Assembly: GCA_000711775.1 (NCBI GenBank)
Contig: ARYC01000261.1
Span: 62,001 to 126,000, forward strand
Source: Oxytricha trifallax
Taxonomy: Eukaryota > Ciliophora > Spirotrichea > Sporadotrichida > Oxytrichidae
Direction of reading: 5' to 3'
DNA: 64,000 nucleotides
This document shows positions 10,092-21,000 of the stretch, one piece after another. Below the pieces are notes generated by a model. It saw only the letters and a list, made by a program, of their open reading frames with translations. It did not search any database and had not been told where the DNA came from. Each line of letters begins with the position of its first letter. Positions within the stretch are counted from its first letter, which is position 1. Position numbers and translations under genes: made by a program.

Positions 10092-11288
10092 AAATAAAGA
10101 AAGCATTAAGACTGGATTTCTTTTCCAAGCAAAGAATTATAGTTTAGGCCGACTTCTGACAAGTCACTCAGAGGTTCTTAAATTTCAATATCTTTTTTAA
10201 ATATGGAAATTTATCAGATCAAGCAGATTATTGATCTGAGATTTAAATATCTTTCTAGAAGGGGCACAACTTTAATTCACTCATTTATTTTTATCAATAT
10301 ATGTGTTGTATTATGATTGCAGCAGATCTTGCATTAGAATGGCTTCATACCAGAGTGGACTCTTAAGTGATCAATTAGATTGCACTTCTTCATACCCTTA
10401 TAAATATTTGAAAATTACTAGAAAATCTGTGTTTAAGATTAATAAATATGTGCATTCAGCACAAATCAATACCGAATTAAGTCTTCTTGTCACTTTATCT
10501 ATTAAGATATTATTTCATGAACTTGTAGTAGAAGCAACCGTCAATTTTAGCCAATAGAGGAGCAGATTTTACAACTTTATATACGATTTTTAAGGCCTTA
10601 AAACCATTATTTTGCTTAGTTAAAACCTCATAGAATTTATTTAATATATAACTTTAATCTTTTAGATCATGTTTTGCTATTATCTTCTCATTTTAATCAT
10701 ACTTTTGGCATCTCTATTAAATTATTTTTCCTTTCTTAAGGAGTCTCCCATCTCAGCCAAGTCTGAGTAATTTTAATTTTTTTAAAAGTTTTTTAATGAT
10801 TAAAATTTTATAAATTTGTAAATCTAAAATTAAACTAGACAGTTAAAATCAGGATTATATAAGGAAAAGAGGAAATAATGATTAAGATATATTGAGTAGT
10901 AAAGAGTTTACCTATAAATTGTAAAGGTCCATATATCTTGTGCTTTGATTTGGTTTGAAATAAAGACAATAACTTCTTGAAATTAATGATTTTATTAAAA
11001 AACACTCAGAGGTTAGATCTGCTATTAATATAGAAGCTGATCTAAAGAGTGAGCTTGACAGAGTATTAAACCTTAATTTAACATAGTTTATCAGATCAAA
11101 ATATTTTATATAGAAGGGGCAGAAAGATTGAGCAATGTTCAGCGATATTTACAAAGTAAGTTCGTCTGCTTCACTTACAATTAAAAATAAAGTTAAATTA
11201 CAATGAATAACTCAAACCATTTCAAAACTTTTCAGATTTAAATTTTGAGACTGTCCTTACGAATTTGATCATAGAACATTAGTTCTGA
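10092..11288 (+). CDS. scrambled gene 2: alpha-helical protein assembled from interleaved MDSs
   Basis: Blocks at about 10092-10176, 10210-10266, 10815-10910, 10924-10966, 11003-11099 and 11111-11288, plus 9062-9120, are linked by paired repeats: CACTCAGAGGTT (10165-10176/11003-11014), TTTATCAGATCAA (10210-10222/11087-11099), TAGAAGGGGCA (10256-10266/11111-11121) and probably AAATAAAGA (10092-10100/10958-10966). The deduced order alternates between the 10.8-11.3 kb and 10.1-10.3 kb clusters. The joined frame holds FQAKNYSLGRLLTSHSEVRS and IEADLKSELDRIKQIIDLRF, a helical and charged protein of unknown family. Two apparent in-frame TGAs are removed by a 24-nt and a 32-nt intron. The 3' end is provisional (TGA 11286-11288) and would overlap a minus-strand block. 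Confidence 0.65.
10317..10770 (-). CDS. even-numbered MDSs (2 and 4) of scrambled C2H2 zinc-finger gene
   Basis: MDS 2 (10770 to 10486) runs between pointers AGCCAAGTCTGAGTAA and CTTGTCACTTTAT (plus-strand notation) and encodes a helical region including KIVYKVVKSAPLLAKIDGCF; a roughly 26-nt intron inside it reconciles frames. MDS 4 (10390 to 10317, 74 bp) runs between AGATTGCACTTCTT and TTGCAGCAGATCTT and encodes the centre of the zinc-finger region: KKCNLIDHLRVHSGMKPFQC, including both His ligands and the linker of one finger and the first Cys of the next. Neither MDS is complete alone; each fits exactly into a gap in the 12.1-12.65 kb cluster. Confidence 0.82.
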
Positions 11289-11430
11289 GTCGCTGTTGTT
11301 TCTAGATAGGACTGGCAAAAGTTTCTTGCTGTTACTGTCGTAAGGGAAAGTTACTCCAGTTAAGGCAGTCTCTTCGTTTTGCAAATTTTCAACTGCTTCT
11401 GAATGAATTGATTAATCCAATTACTCTATA
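11238..11430 (-). CDS. minus-strand coding block of unknown gene
   Basis: Open code-6 frame ending in TGA at 11238-11240, with protein-like sequence such as NLQNEETALTGVTFPYDSNS and KKLLPVLSRNNSDSELMFYD. A short intron-like segment (GTAAGC...ATATAG) precedes it at about 11430-11455. It could be the last MDS of a gene whose other parts are elsewhere. It overlaps the provisional 3' end of plus-strand scrambled gene 2, so one of the two ends is wrong or the genes overlap tail to tail. No domain recognised. Confidence 0.4.
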
Positions 11431-12097
11431 TTTTAAATACTAATGCTTACAATTAAATAATTTAAGAAACCTATAAATTAATGTGAAAAAATATATTATT
11501 GAAGTAAAAATTATAAATTACTATAGTTAATCACATTCAACTTTTATTTTCTTTTGAACTTTTAAAAGTTTAAATATATTATTTAAATTACTTTTATTAT
11601 TTGAAAATATAAGTTTAAAATTAAATTCCATCAATTTTAGATTGAAGCTCTTTTTATATCAATAATTACGACTTATAGTTTTAATTTATTATACTATACA
11701 GAGAAAATTTTAAATTCATTTTACCAATTATAAATTGAGTTTTTGTTTGTATATTAAACTAAATCAATTTAAAATTTTTAATTTAAACTTTGCGCTCAAA
11801 TAAAATACAGTATAAAATTTTCAATTAATAAAAAAAACGTTTATATTTATCTTTATTAGCAAAAATTAATTTGAAAAATTAAACCAAGCCTGTTTTAAGG
11901 ACATTAATAAAATTTTAATATTTTAAAACTTTTGAGATGGAGTCCTACAATATAATTATTAATATTTGATTTTGCTTTAATAATATTTATTGATAATATT
12001 TTGATTAATGACTGATATTTATTTTATATTATTGCTTACCTCCAAATTAGAAAATATAGTTGAAGATTCTGATTTAATATATATGAATTAATAATAT

Positions 12098-12652
12098 TCA
12101 ATTACTATTATATAATTAAAATTCTTAGGACTAATCGTTGGAATTCTAATTGTCGAGAAGGTCGTTATTGAAATCCATCATATCGTCTTCGATGTCATTT
12201 TCATTCTAAATAAAATAGATGAAAATATAAAAAACAATATATTCTTAAAAAAATTGGAATTCATCGTCTTGACCTTTCTTAAGACCGTGCTTTTTACAAT
12301 GTTTAGAGAGCTGTGCCTTTTGCTTAAAATATTTGCAGCAGATCTTTTGAATATGATTGTGAATAATTTAAATCAATCAGATTGCACTTCTTGGTAAATG
12401 GCTTGTTACATTCTGTCATACATATTTGCTTTATTATATATTGAAATGGTTTTTGAGTGATACACTACTTAAATCCTATATAAAATACTACAAGGATTTT
12501 ATTTGCTTGTCACTTTATTGATCTCCTTGACCTTGTTTATACATATTTTAAGCCAAGTCTGAGTAAGATTTATTGGGTGAATCGAGCTAGTTTGAATTTG
12601 TTGAAAGGTCTTCATAAATTTCCTTCAAATTTCTTCCTTGGCTTATTTGCAT
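12098..12652 (-). CDS. odd-numbered MDSs (1, 3, 5) of scrambled C2H2 zinc-finger gene
   Basis: MDS 1 (12652 to 12551) starts with ATG (MQISQGRNLKEIYEDLS). MDS 3 (12518 to 12379) contains ICMTECNKPFTKKCNL, the Cys half of a finger, preceded by a 35-nt intron (GTATCA...AAAG). MDS 5 (from 12346) begins CKICCKYFKQKAQLSKHCKK, giving the second finger, followed by a Lys-rich then acidic tail (NENDIEDDMMDFNNDLLDN) and TGA at 12098-12100. Exact pointers with the 10.3-10.77 kb cluster are 12551-12566 (16 bp), 12506-12518 (13 bp), 12379-12392 (14 bp) and 12333-12346 (14 bp). Assembled, the protein has at least two C2H2 fingers joined by HSGMKPF, so nucleic-acid binding is likely. Some frame details in the acidic tail are unresolved. 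Confidence 0.82.
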
Positions 12653-12959
12653 TCCAGAGATTATCATTATAAATCATGATATTAATTACTTTAAAATAAG
12701 AGATTTGAGTGCTGCTTGAATTATTCATGTCTATTATCAATCCGTTTATGTGTAAATAAAATCAATGTCAAATATTAAATATAAATTGATTTAATTATAT
12801 ATTTATTGATAAATTTTAAAGTTTAAGGATGATGAATTTTCGACATTTTATTCAATGATAGAAATAGTTTAAGAAATAAATCTTAATTAAGGAAAAAATT
12901 ATTTATCATTATATATATATATATATGCAATATTAGTCTTGATTTTAAATAATTTAAAA

Positions 12960-13282
12960 GGTATTGGCAATACGGGCTTGCTACATCATCTATTAATTTT
13001 CTTGTGCCTAGTGAGACAGATTTTAAAGTAATATTTGTCTTTTTTACATTATACGCCCATTTTCATAGTTTTATAAGAGTTTATTGATATTTATTGCAGA
13101 AATAAATTTATATAACGTAGATGTGTTTAACCGAGAATTCTCTACGGTTATTGAAAATATTAAATTCCGTATTAGTTGTTGCTGCTATTACCGTTGTTTT
13201 CAAGACTTATTGACGCATTTCTTATATAATATTTCAAATTTTTTAAATGCAAAATCTTATTAAAAAAATCTAAATATAAATG

Positions 13283-13323
<41 letters not shown>

Positions 13324-14215
13324 TAATAAATTTGATAGTTTTATTTAGTCAGGAGTCATATCTTATTGAGTATTTTTCTTAATGAATTAAGTGCTATTTA
13401 ATTATGCAATTCCATTCAATAAAAATGTGAATATAATTAGGTAAATATTATTAATAAGTATATCTCAAAAATTAAAGTGAAATGAACAATTATTTTGTAA
13501 TTAGAGAAATAAAGAGGGTGGTTATTAAGAATATAAGCATTTTACCCCAAACCCCCAGCCGATAGATTTTGCTTGTTAGAGTTACCGCAAAATTGAATTA
13601 ACTGTGGAAATAACTTTACAAATTAATAAATTTTTTTAAAACGAAATTCAAAGCAATTAAATGGCATATTACTTTGAAAAATTGTATTTTTTTTAATAAT
13701 ATATTTTTGTTATTGGAACAGAGTTGTTCATAAGACCGATTTGATTATTTTGGATTTAAGAATTGAAGGGCAACTGCTGCTATAATTAACCGAGATGCTA
13801 ATGAATATTTTGATTATTATTAAATAATTGCTATTGTTGCAGAATCACTCCGCCAGCCCCAGTTTAAGAGGGTCCCATAAAAGAGCCTGAAATTATAACT
13901 TAAGGTTGTTTAACATATTTATCAAATTTATATACATTAAATTAATTAGCTAGATCGCTAAAAGAATACTCATTATTTGCCCCAAACATAGATTAATTGC
14001 ATCATATCACTTCAATTTCAACTATATCTATGAAATATTTAAAAAGTAAGAAATGCTCAATTATAAATTGTGTAGCAAATCCGTGGTTATTGATGAACAT
14101 TTGTTTGTTCTATTGAGATAGTTGTGAATTTGCGAGTTGATTGGAATTTTAAGTGAGTACGGTGGTTGGTTAGAACCCATATTTGAGCTATCCGCTCCCC
14201 GCTCCAGTTGTATAA
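12960..14215 (-). CDS. MDS cluster of a Q/N- and G-rich protein gene
   Basis: Five minus-strand islands of higher GC in AT-rich DNA are open and protein-like in code 6. They lie at 14215-14075 (GAGSGQLKYGFQPTTVL), 13905-13700 (GPSQTGAGGVILQQQQLFNN), 13615-13500 (NKQNLSAGGLGQNAYILNN), 13235-13110 (LENNGNSSNNQYGIQYF) and 13040-12965 (VSLGTRKLIDDVASPY). Composition is shared (Gln, Asn, Gly), so I infer one gene cut by IESs of 100-300 bp. Pointers, start and stop were not resolved, and some MDSs may be elsewhere. Prion-like composition; function unknown. Confidence 0.5.
13281..13320. repeat. (AT)n microsatellite
   Basis: Uninterrupted alternating AT run of about 40 bp between coding islands. Confidence 0.8.
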
Positions 14216-16471
14216 ACCTAGCTGTTCATAATATAACTTTTGATTATATATTAACTCAGACTTTCTAAATAAATTGAATGTATATATATATATATATTTA
14301 TAATACCCTTATAAAAAAGCACAATTTCTTTGTTAAAAGAAATGTTAGTAAAAAAGAAATTTTTTATGAAAAGATGATGAAATTAAATTAAAATACTTTT
14401 TTTAATAAAACTCAGGCAGCTTAAATATTAATAGTAAACAAATTTAATTGATGAATCTTTTTTATTATTTAAATGGATTTAAATTGAAAAAAATTCTTAT
14501 AAATCATATTTTAATTCAAAAGATCTCTTTTTATTTTATGTCCTAATTTTAACTTTAAAAAAATAAAAGTTATTTATACTTAAATATCATTAAATTCTCA
14601 AAGGCTTTGATTATTCACCTATAATTAATTAAAATTGTAATTATTTTATTAAATTGATTTAATATTTTCAGAATAATTAATTCCAATAATATTAAGGAAA
14701 ATAAATATTAAATCGTGTTAATAAACAATTTAACTTAGATATAAGTCGCATATCCAATACTAACTTCTACATTAATTATAATTATAAAATTTAAATATAT
14801 ATATTTATTTATAACTTCCTAGGAGCTCGTATTTTCAATAAAATATAAAATATATATATATAAATACTTAAAAGCCCACGAAATCTTCAAATTACTTGCT
14901 CTTTAGACTCTTTGAATTGATGTACTGAGATTAGCAGTTAATTCCACTTTTAAAAAAATTAGAAATTTCAAACTAAATGTTAAATGTTGTTATATTAGAT
15001 TAAAATTATTTTATATAAACACTAATTTGGAAATTATTGCTTTAAGAATTTAAAAATATAATATGAAAATAAAATATTCCAGATTTGGAAGAATAGAAAC
15101 ATATTATAGTCTTTTTAGGAATTCATTATGAATAATAATTTCTTATGTGAATAAATTAAGCTAAAATTTTTTATCTAAATTAAGAAAAGTTTTGTTGAAA
15201 AGGTTAATTATAACTAATTAACTATAAAATTTCTATCAATTATGTTTGATATATTTCTATTTTTATTTAGTTAATATTAGATACGTTTGACATGTTTTAA
15301 AATTTAACTAACATTTTAATAATTAAAATATTAGTTAATCTCAATAATATATCATCTAAACATATTTTGAAAATAGAAAGCATATAATAGTCGGTTTAAT
15401 ATTCTATTAATTATCGAAATAAATAAGTAAAATAAATTTTTCTATCAATATTATGATTAAAATTCTAACTTTAAAGTTAAAAAAATAAATTTGAACAATA
15501 TTTTTATATCTTTTTTTTAGCAATAATATTTGAATAATTAATATATTTGGTAAATATTCAACAAAACTGCAGAATAAATTTTAAGAAATAAAAATGATAA
15601 CATGCACTATTAAAAATAACTTCACTTATTTTCTTATATAATTTAATGAATTATATATATAAATATATGCATAAACTCCATTGACCTTGCTATCAAGAGA
15701 CGATTGGAATGCATATGTGAATAGTTAATCAACAAGTAAATTAATGATTAAATATGATATGAATAGTCCTATTATATTTTATATTTTCGCTTTGTTTTTC
15801 ACCATATCAGACGATCATTAATAAATAAGAGTGGAGCAGTGAAAAGTTCAGCGAAATTTTTCAAATATATAGAAGTCAATGAAATATATAAAAACAATTT
15901 ACACAGAAATTTCTTAGTATATCATTAATTATTAAACATTTATAAAACCCATTGATTCATTTTAAGAATTAACATAGGGAGTGTTACTTATAGATAATCA
16001 AGAATTTATATATTAGCAGTTATATTTTAATAATTACTCCAATTATTAAATCTATTTTCTCAAATATTTTTTCCGTATAAATTACACCAATCAGGTAGTT
16101 TATGTTTATTTTCCTTAATTTTAATAGTTTTCTGGCTTATATTAAATTTATTCTTGATTACTAATAACGATCCCCCCCCATATTAATTCTTTAAAAAAAT
16201 CATGGAGTTTATACGACTTTTTTATCTATTTAAATTCTTTAATTCTCTCAATTTTGTCATATTTCACACATAATTTCTTGTTTAATATTTAACAAATTTA
16301 ATTAAACATTAAAATTAAATATTTATTTGTGATAAGAATTTTAATATCAAATGATAATTTCTTAAACCAATTATGATGATTTATAGTAACTCCTGCATAT
16401 GTTTTAAATTATATTATTTGAATGGATTTATGCTTTATATGTTAAATTTATCAACGTAGGCCTTAACTTTT
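14216..16471. other. 2.2 kb AT-rich region with no recognisable gene
   Basis: Very AT-rich, with short poly-A/T and AT runs (for example 14281-14297) and an isolated C8 run near 16172. Slightly GC-richer patches near 14880-14950 and 15680-15850 might be tiny MDSs, but I could not place them in any protein. Confidence 0.5.
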
Positions 16472-17681
16472 TCATGATGAGGAGCAACCGTGGAAGCTGA
16501 AACCTCCGCATGCAATGACTGCAATGAAGAATAGAAAACTCAAAGAATTTTTTTTTATTTTGCCGATTATTTATAGAAAATATTAATAATTACCAGTATC
16601 TTTTGAGATTGAGTTAATCTAATATTTCTATAATTACTAAATAAGTTTTGGCAATGGAATCCCACTAACTATAAATGATATTAAGAACTTTTATATGTTA
16701 ATTTACCCCTAATATGATAATAAGCATGCACACATAGAAAATTCTTCTATTTCTCATCTTGTTCTTTGCTCTTCTAGCCTAAACACATTGTCAATTATTA
16801 CCAGTTAATTAATTTCAAGTATTATTTTTCTTACATTAGCTCTGTAGGTCTTTGAGTAAGTGCTGAGACTCTCAGCCTTCTACAGAATGACTTCAATTTT
16901 ACCATCTCTCTCAATTAATCTGTCTATATTTTCAACCATAGAATCCTTCAAGCCATTTAGCTCTCTCATTAACTCGTCAGTCTTATCGTTAATAGTTATT
17001 GGGTTGTCGTTGTAATAAGTCTATATGAAAAAAAATGTTAATATTACATTGCTCATAAATACTTATCAAAATGGTAGATTTATAGACTTTGATAGAATGG
17101 CTTAATACTATCTTAATAATTCATAGGAATTCATTCTGATGCAATGAATGACAGTGATATTAAATCATATTAATAGTTAACTTACCATTTTCTCTCTGAT
17201 TTTATCAGTGAAGGTACTGAGCCCATAAGCCTTAGCGTTTTCAAGTTCTCTTGGGGAATAGCTAGAAATCAGGGTTTTTCTAACATCCTGCATAAATGCA
17301 AATGCGATTTTCTTTTTAATTTAAATTATACCCCAAAACCCCTTCGCATAATTATTTTTTTTCTATTCTTTTGAATAGCTTTGTCAGTCATGCACATAAC
17401 AGTGAGACCGTCCTCACTAATATAATGGAAGAGAAAATCTTCTAATTCAAAGGTCTTTTTTGTGTCAGGTACAACTCTTTGCATCAACTGCATAGTGATT
17501 TGTTAAAAGTTGCCATTTAATCACAATAAATAATTAAATAATTTATTAATAAATATCAAATTTTATAATAAATAAAGAAAATTAAACTAAATAGTTCAAT
17601 ATTTTATAAATAATTGTACTCAGTAAACTCAGCAAGGATAATATTTTATTTTTTGGCTACAAGCCCGTAATATATCGGCAT
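16472..17681 (-). CDS. VAMP7-like longin R-SNARE
   Basis: This is a membrane-fusion SNARE of the endosomal/vacuolar VAMP7 type. ATG 17681 starts MPIYYGLVAKKQNIILAEFT, the beta-strand opening of a longin domain. The longin core (DFLFHYISEDG, then MCMTDKAI and IAFAFMQDV) follows at 17493-17280. The SNARE motif at about 17025-16845 (LNGLKDSMVENIDRLIERDG) has the zero-layer Arg in LIERDGKI, followed by ILQKAESLSTYS. A basic juxtamembrane stretch (ARRAKNKMRNRR) and a hydrophobic anchor (VCMLIII, then FFIAVIAC) end at TGA 16472-16474. Domain order and length fit the family. Interruptions include an IES at 17308-17358, an IES between about 17500 and 17620, and a GTAAGT...ATAG intron at about 17026-17192. 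Confidence 0.85.
17308..17358 (-). other. IES in SNARE gene with internal C4A4C4, pointer AGAAAA
   Basis: A 51-bp insertion lies between repeats TTTTCT (plus strand 17308-17313 and 17359-17364). Removal restores NRKIAFAFMQDV of the longin domain. The insertion contains CCCCAAAACCCC at 17331-17342, one and a half units of the telomeric repeat of Oxytricha-type ciliates. Confidence 0.75.
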
Positions 17682-18069
17682 TTATATTTAAATATTTGTT
17701 ATTATTATAATAATTACCAATTTAGGAGATATATTTTATTAAATTATTATTAAACTTGTCTACTACATTAATGTGATAAATATTTATTTTTAGGATAGTA
17801 ATATTAAGAACACTAATTATATTTTCAGAAAATATCTCAATGATAATTAAAAATTATCAAGTCATTAAAGCGTGTTGAGAGAATTCTTATTAGTGCTAAA
17901 TCCAAACAAGGTGCCTTTACTTTCTATCTACAGCATTTACTAATAAATATCTTAAAAGTTATATATTATAATTTGATTAATATAATGACATAACATACTA
18001 TATACAACAGTATGGTAATAATTGTTAAATGCAATAATTTTAAATTTAATCTAATTAAAATAAAAAAAT
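17682..18069. other. AT-rich spacer between SNARE gene and coiled-coil gene
   Basis: No clear coding block. The minus-strand frame of the upstream neighbour stays free of TGA to about 17865, but with low-complexity AT-driven codons, so I treat it as 3' flank. Confidence 0.4.
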
Positions 18070-21000
18070 AATTGTGATTGCTGAGCTCTTTTTGTCAAGT
18101 TGGTGCATCTATTTACTACTACCCATTCCTTTATAGTTATTCTACAAACTTACTAGGCTTGTTGGACTCTACATAGTTGTTTTAGATTCCAAATTACCAC
18201 TTGTCATCATCATTTGCAATAAAAAGAACTGATATTATCAATTTTTTTGAATATAAAAATGATATAAATTTGCTTAGATTGCTTGGAGGCTTTTCCTAAT
18301 TAGTTTTAAAAATTCTATTTAATTCAAAACAAGTTTATATCTCTTTTCTATATAAGTTCGCTTGTGTAGGGCTTGGAGAAATAATGCTAGTGTTTAGATA
18401 TTCCTGAATAGTTGAATTAGTATTTCTGTTAGGAGACTATTTATTAGATAAAGCATGATACTATCTGGTGTTAGTGTCCTGTATCACATAAATAAAAATA
18501 AAACCCTTTATAGTCTTATTCAATCAACCTTATTTAATTCTCTTATGTTTTATCTTCATTAATACTAGGTTTTTGACAATAGAGAACTAATCCTTAGCCA
18601 TTTTTTAAACGAATTTCTCCAGACTTACAGCTTTCCTCTGATTAAGTCTCTGCTTCTCTGCAGTATGTTCTTGCTTCTTTTTTTCATCTCTGTCCACAAT
18701 TTGCATGCAATATTGCACAAATTCATGAATGCCATGCTCTTCCAGGAATTTATGATACATTCTAGGGACACGGAGACAAAGTGTCAATTCACCAATCATA
18801 TACTCGTTTTATTCTTTTAATGCTAGGAGTCGACTAATCACTTGGTCTTAATTATTAATAAACTAATATATTTTATTCACTAAGAATGACTGATAGTATG
18901 ATAAATGGATAATTTACTTTTGTGAATTTTTAAATCGTCCTGTACTGTAGTTTCAGCTGTGAATATCTTCTTAATGGAATCTAATCTATAATAATCTTAT
19001 TATAAATTATATTGCTTACTCTTTATCCAGGACTTTAATCTCTCGCTCTTGATTATTTATGACTTCTTAGTAACTGCTGCTCTATCTAGCTATTTCTTTG
19101 GCATGCATCTCCTGTATTCTTTCAATGTGATTATTCAGTCTTTCTATTTTCTTCTGATATTCATATTTCATTATTTATTTCTAAAAAACAATCAATCTTA
19201 TATTTATATTGCTAATTTTGATATTCTGTCTCCATTAAGACCAGTTGATCCATAGCAAGCCTAGTAGCCTAATTTTCATTCTCTTTCAGCTCCACCTGGT
19301 CTTGCAAGTCCACAGCCAGTGACTTATAGTACTCAACAATTTCTTCCTCCATGATAGTTTCCTTATCATGCACACTCAGATTGATGTAGGTGGAGTAGAA
19401 ACTGAAGGGTTTATCCAGGAGGGAGTCTTTGAATATTGGTTTTGCCTGGCCAATAGCGATTAGCATTGATCTTTCATGAAGTTTGTTTAATTGGTCGTTT
19501 ACATCACCACCATCGTCATTTTTGCCGTTGTTCAATTCTCCTAGTTATTCATCTATCAAGTTATTTCTATATGTATTTCATCTTATATTTAGCGTTATAA
19601 GGAATAGAAGAAATGATCTTTATATATGAAAAGTGTATGAATACATTTATAAATGACAGAATGAAATTAAATGAAATTACAAATTATTTCTATTTTCAAT
19701 GTGTTTGACATACTCAGTCATCTGTACTATAATATTCTCTTGCGACCTTATAGTATCATAAGCTTTTAGCAGTTCTTTCTCTCGCATAGCAAGCTACACC
19801 TATGTGTAATCAAATTACTCCAATATCACTGTTAGTTCCTCTTTTAAGATATAGTTTAATATTATTAATACTAAATTATATTATTTATTAGCCTTATATA
19901 ATACAAAGATAGCCTGAGTACGTTCATAATCCTTATCTAAGATTTGCTTGGCTTTGTCTTTAGATTCTTTCTTCACCCATTTCAACTCAACTTAATGAGC
20001 TTTCTTCAGCTTAATCAGATGTCTCTGAAATACCTTCGTATCAATAAAATAATTTCAAATCACTATATATATATATCTTGTTAAATTCAAATTATTTAAA
20101 TGTATCAAACTCAAGCAAAGCTTTCAGGGGCATTCTAAATTTACTATTCTTAGCCAACTCATTATAGAATTTAAGTAAATAATATAAAGATAGATTGTTA
20201 ATATACAAATTTAACTGGAATAAACCACCACATATTAATATGTAAATATAAAATGATAAAAGTAAGGGACTGACTTCATGCTCGCTTTTCTTGAGGAGTC
20301 TGTCAATCTGAGCATTTGCATCTCTATAATTGTAATTCAATTGCTGAGCACAGAAATCTTTCATTTTTTGGAAAGTTTCCTACACCTTATCTAATTTTGA
20401 TTATTCTTCATGAGCGTTGTTTATCTCATTTTAATTTATCAAATCTAGATTTATATCATATACTTAAAGAAAATATATAGTTGATTTATTTATTATTCTG
20501 CTTATAATATTTATATGATTATATAAGAAATGTATATAATTGATAATAAATTGATGATATTTTCAATGAGATCAATTTCAGTTTGTATTTCATTAAGAAA
20601 ACTTTGTGTCTCAAAATAATCCTCTAATTTTTCCTATTTTTCATTTTCTTCATCGCTTAATTCTATGTCTTCTATGTTAAATTCTACTTATCTTTTTTGT
20701 AACTGCTTGTATCTATCTAAATCTTATTTTTTTTAATTTGAAAGTTAATGTAAATAATTGAATTATAGTAGGTTGTCTGGGGGATTTAAAGCTATAAAAG
20801 GTAAATACACTATAAATAAATTCATAAATCTTGATTTTTAAGTGCTCTGTATTACCCCACAAGCATAGGATCTAGCTCATCTTAATTATTGCTAGTATCA
20901 ATTTATATTAACTTAGATTGATTTATATTTTAAATTTACCTAAATTAAAATAACTAATGTATATAAAGTATTAGTGTTTGCTTGCAAATCACTGCCAGAG

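Noticed and set aside
10150..11120. Minus-strand reading of the 10.2/11.0 kb blocks
   Set aside because: Open across some junctions, but the continuation past the CACTCAGAGGTT pointer hits TGA, while the plus frame continues with helical protein sequence.
10092..11288. TGA recoding in scrambled gene 2
   Set aside because: Two in-frame TGAs appear after joining MDSs, but 24-nt and 32-nt GT-AG introns remove both and give better protein, so recoding is unnecessary.
17331..17342. Internal telomere or chromosome end in the window
   Set aside because: Only one and a half repeat units, inside an IES within a gene, with coding sequence continuing on both sides.
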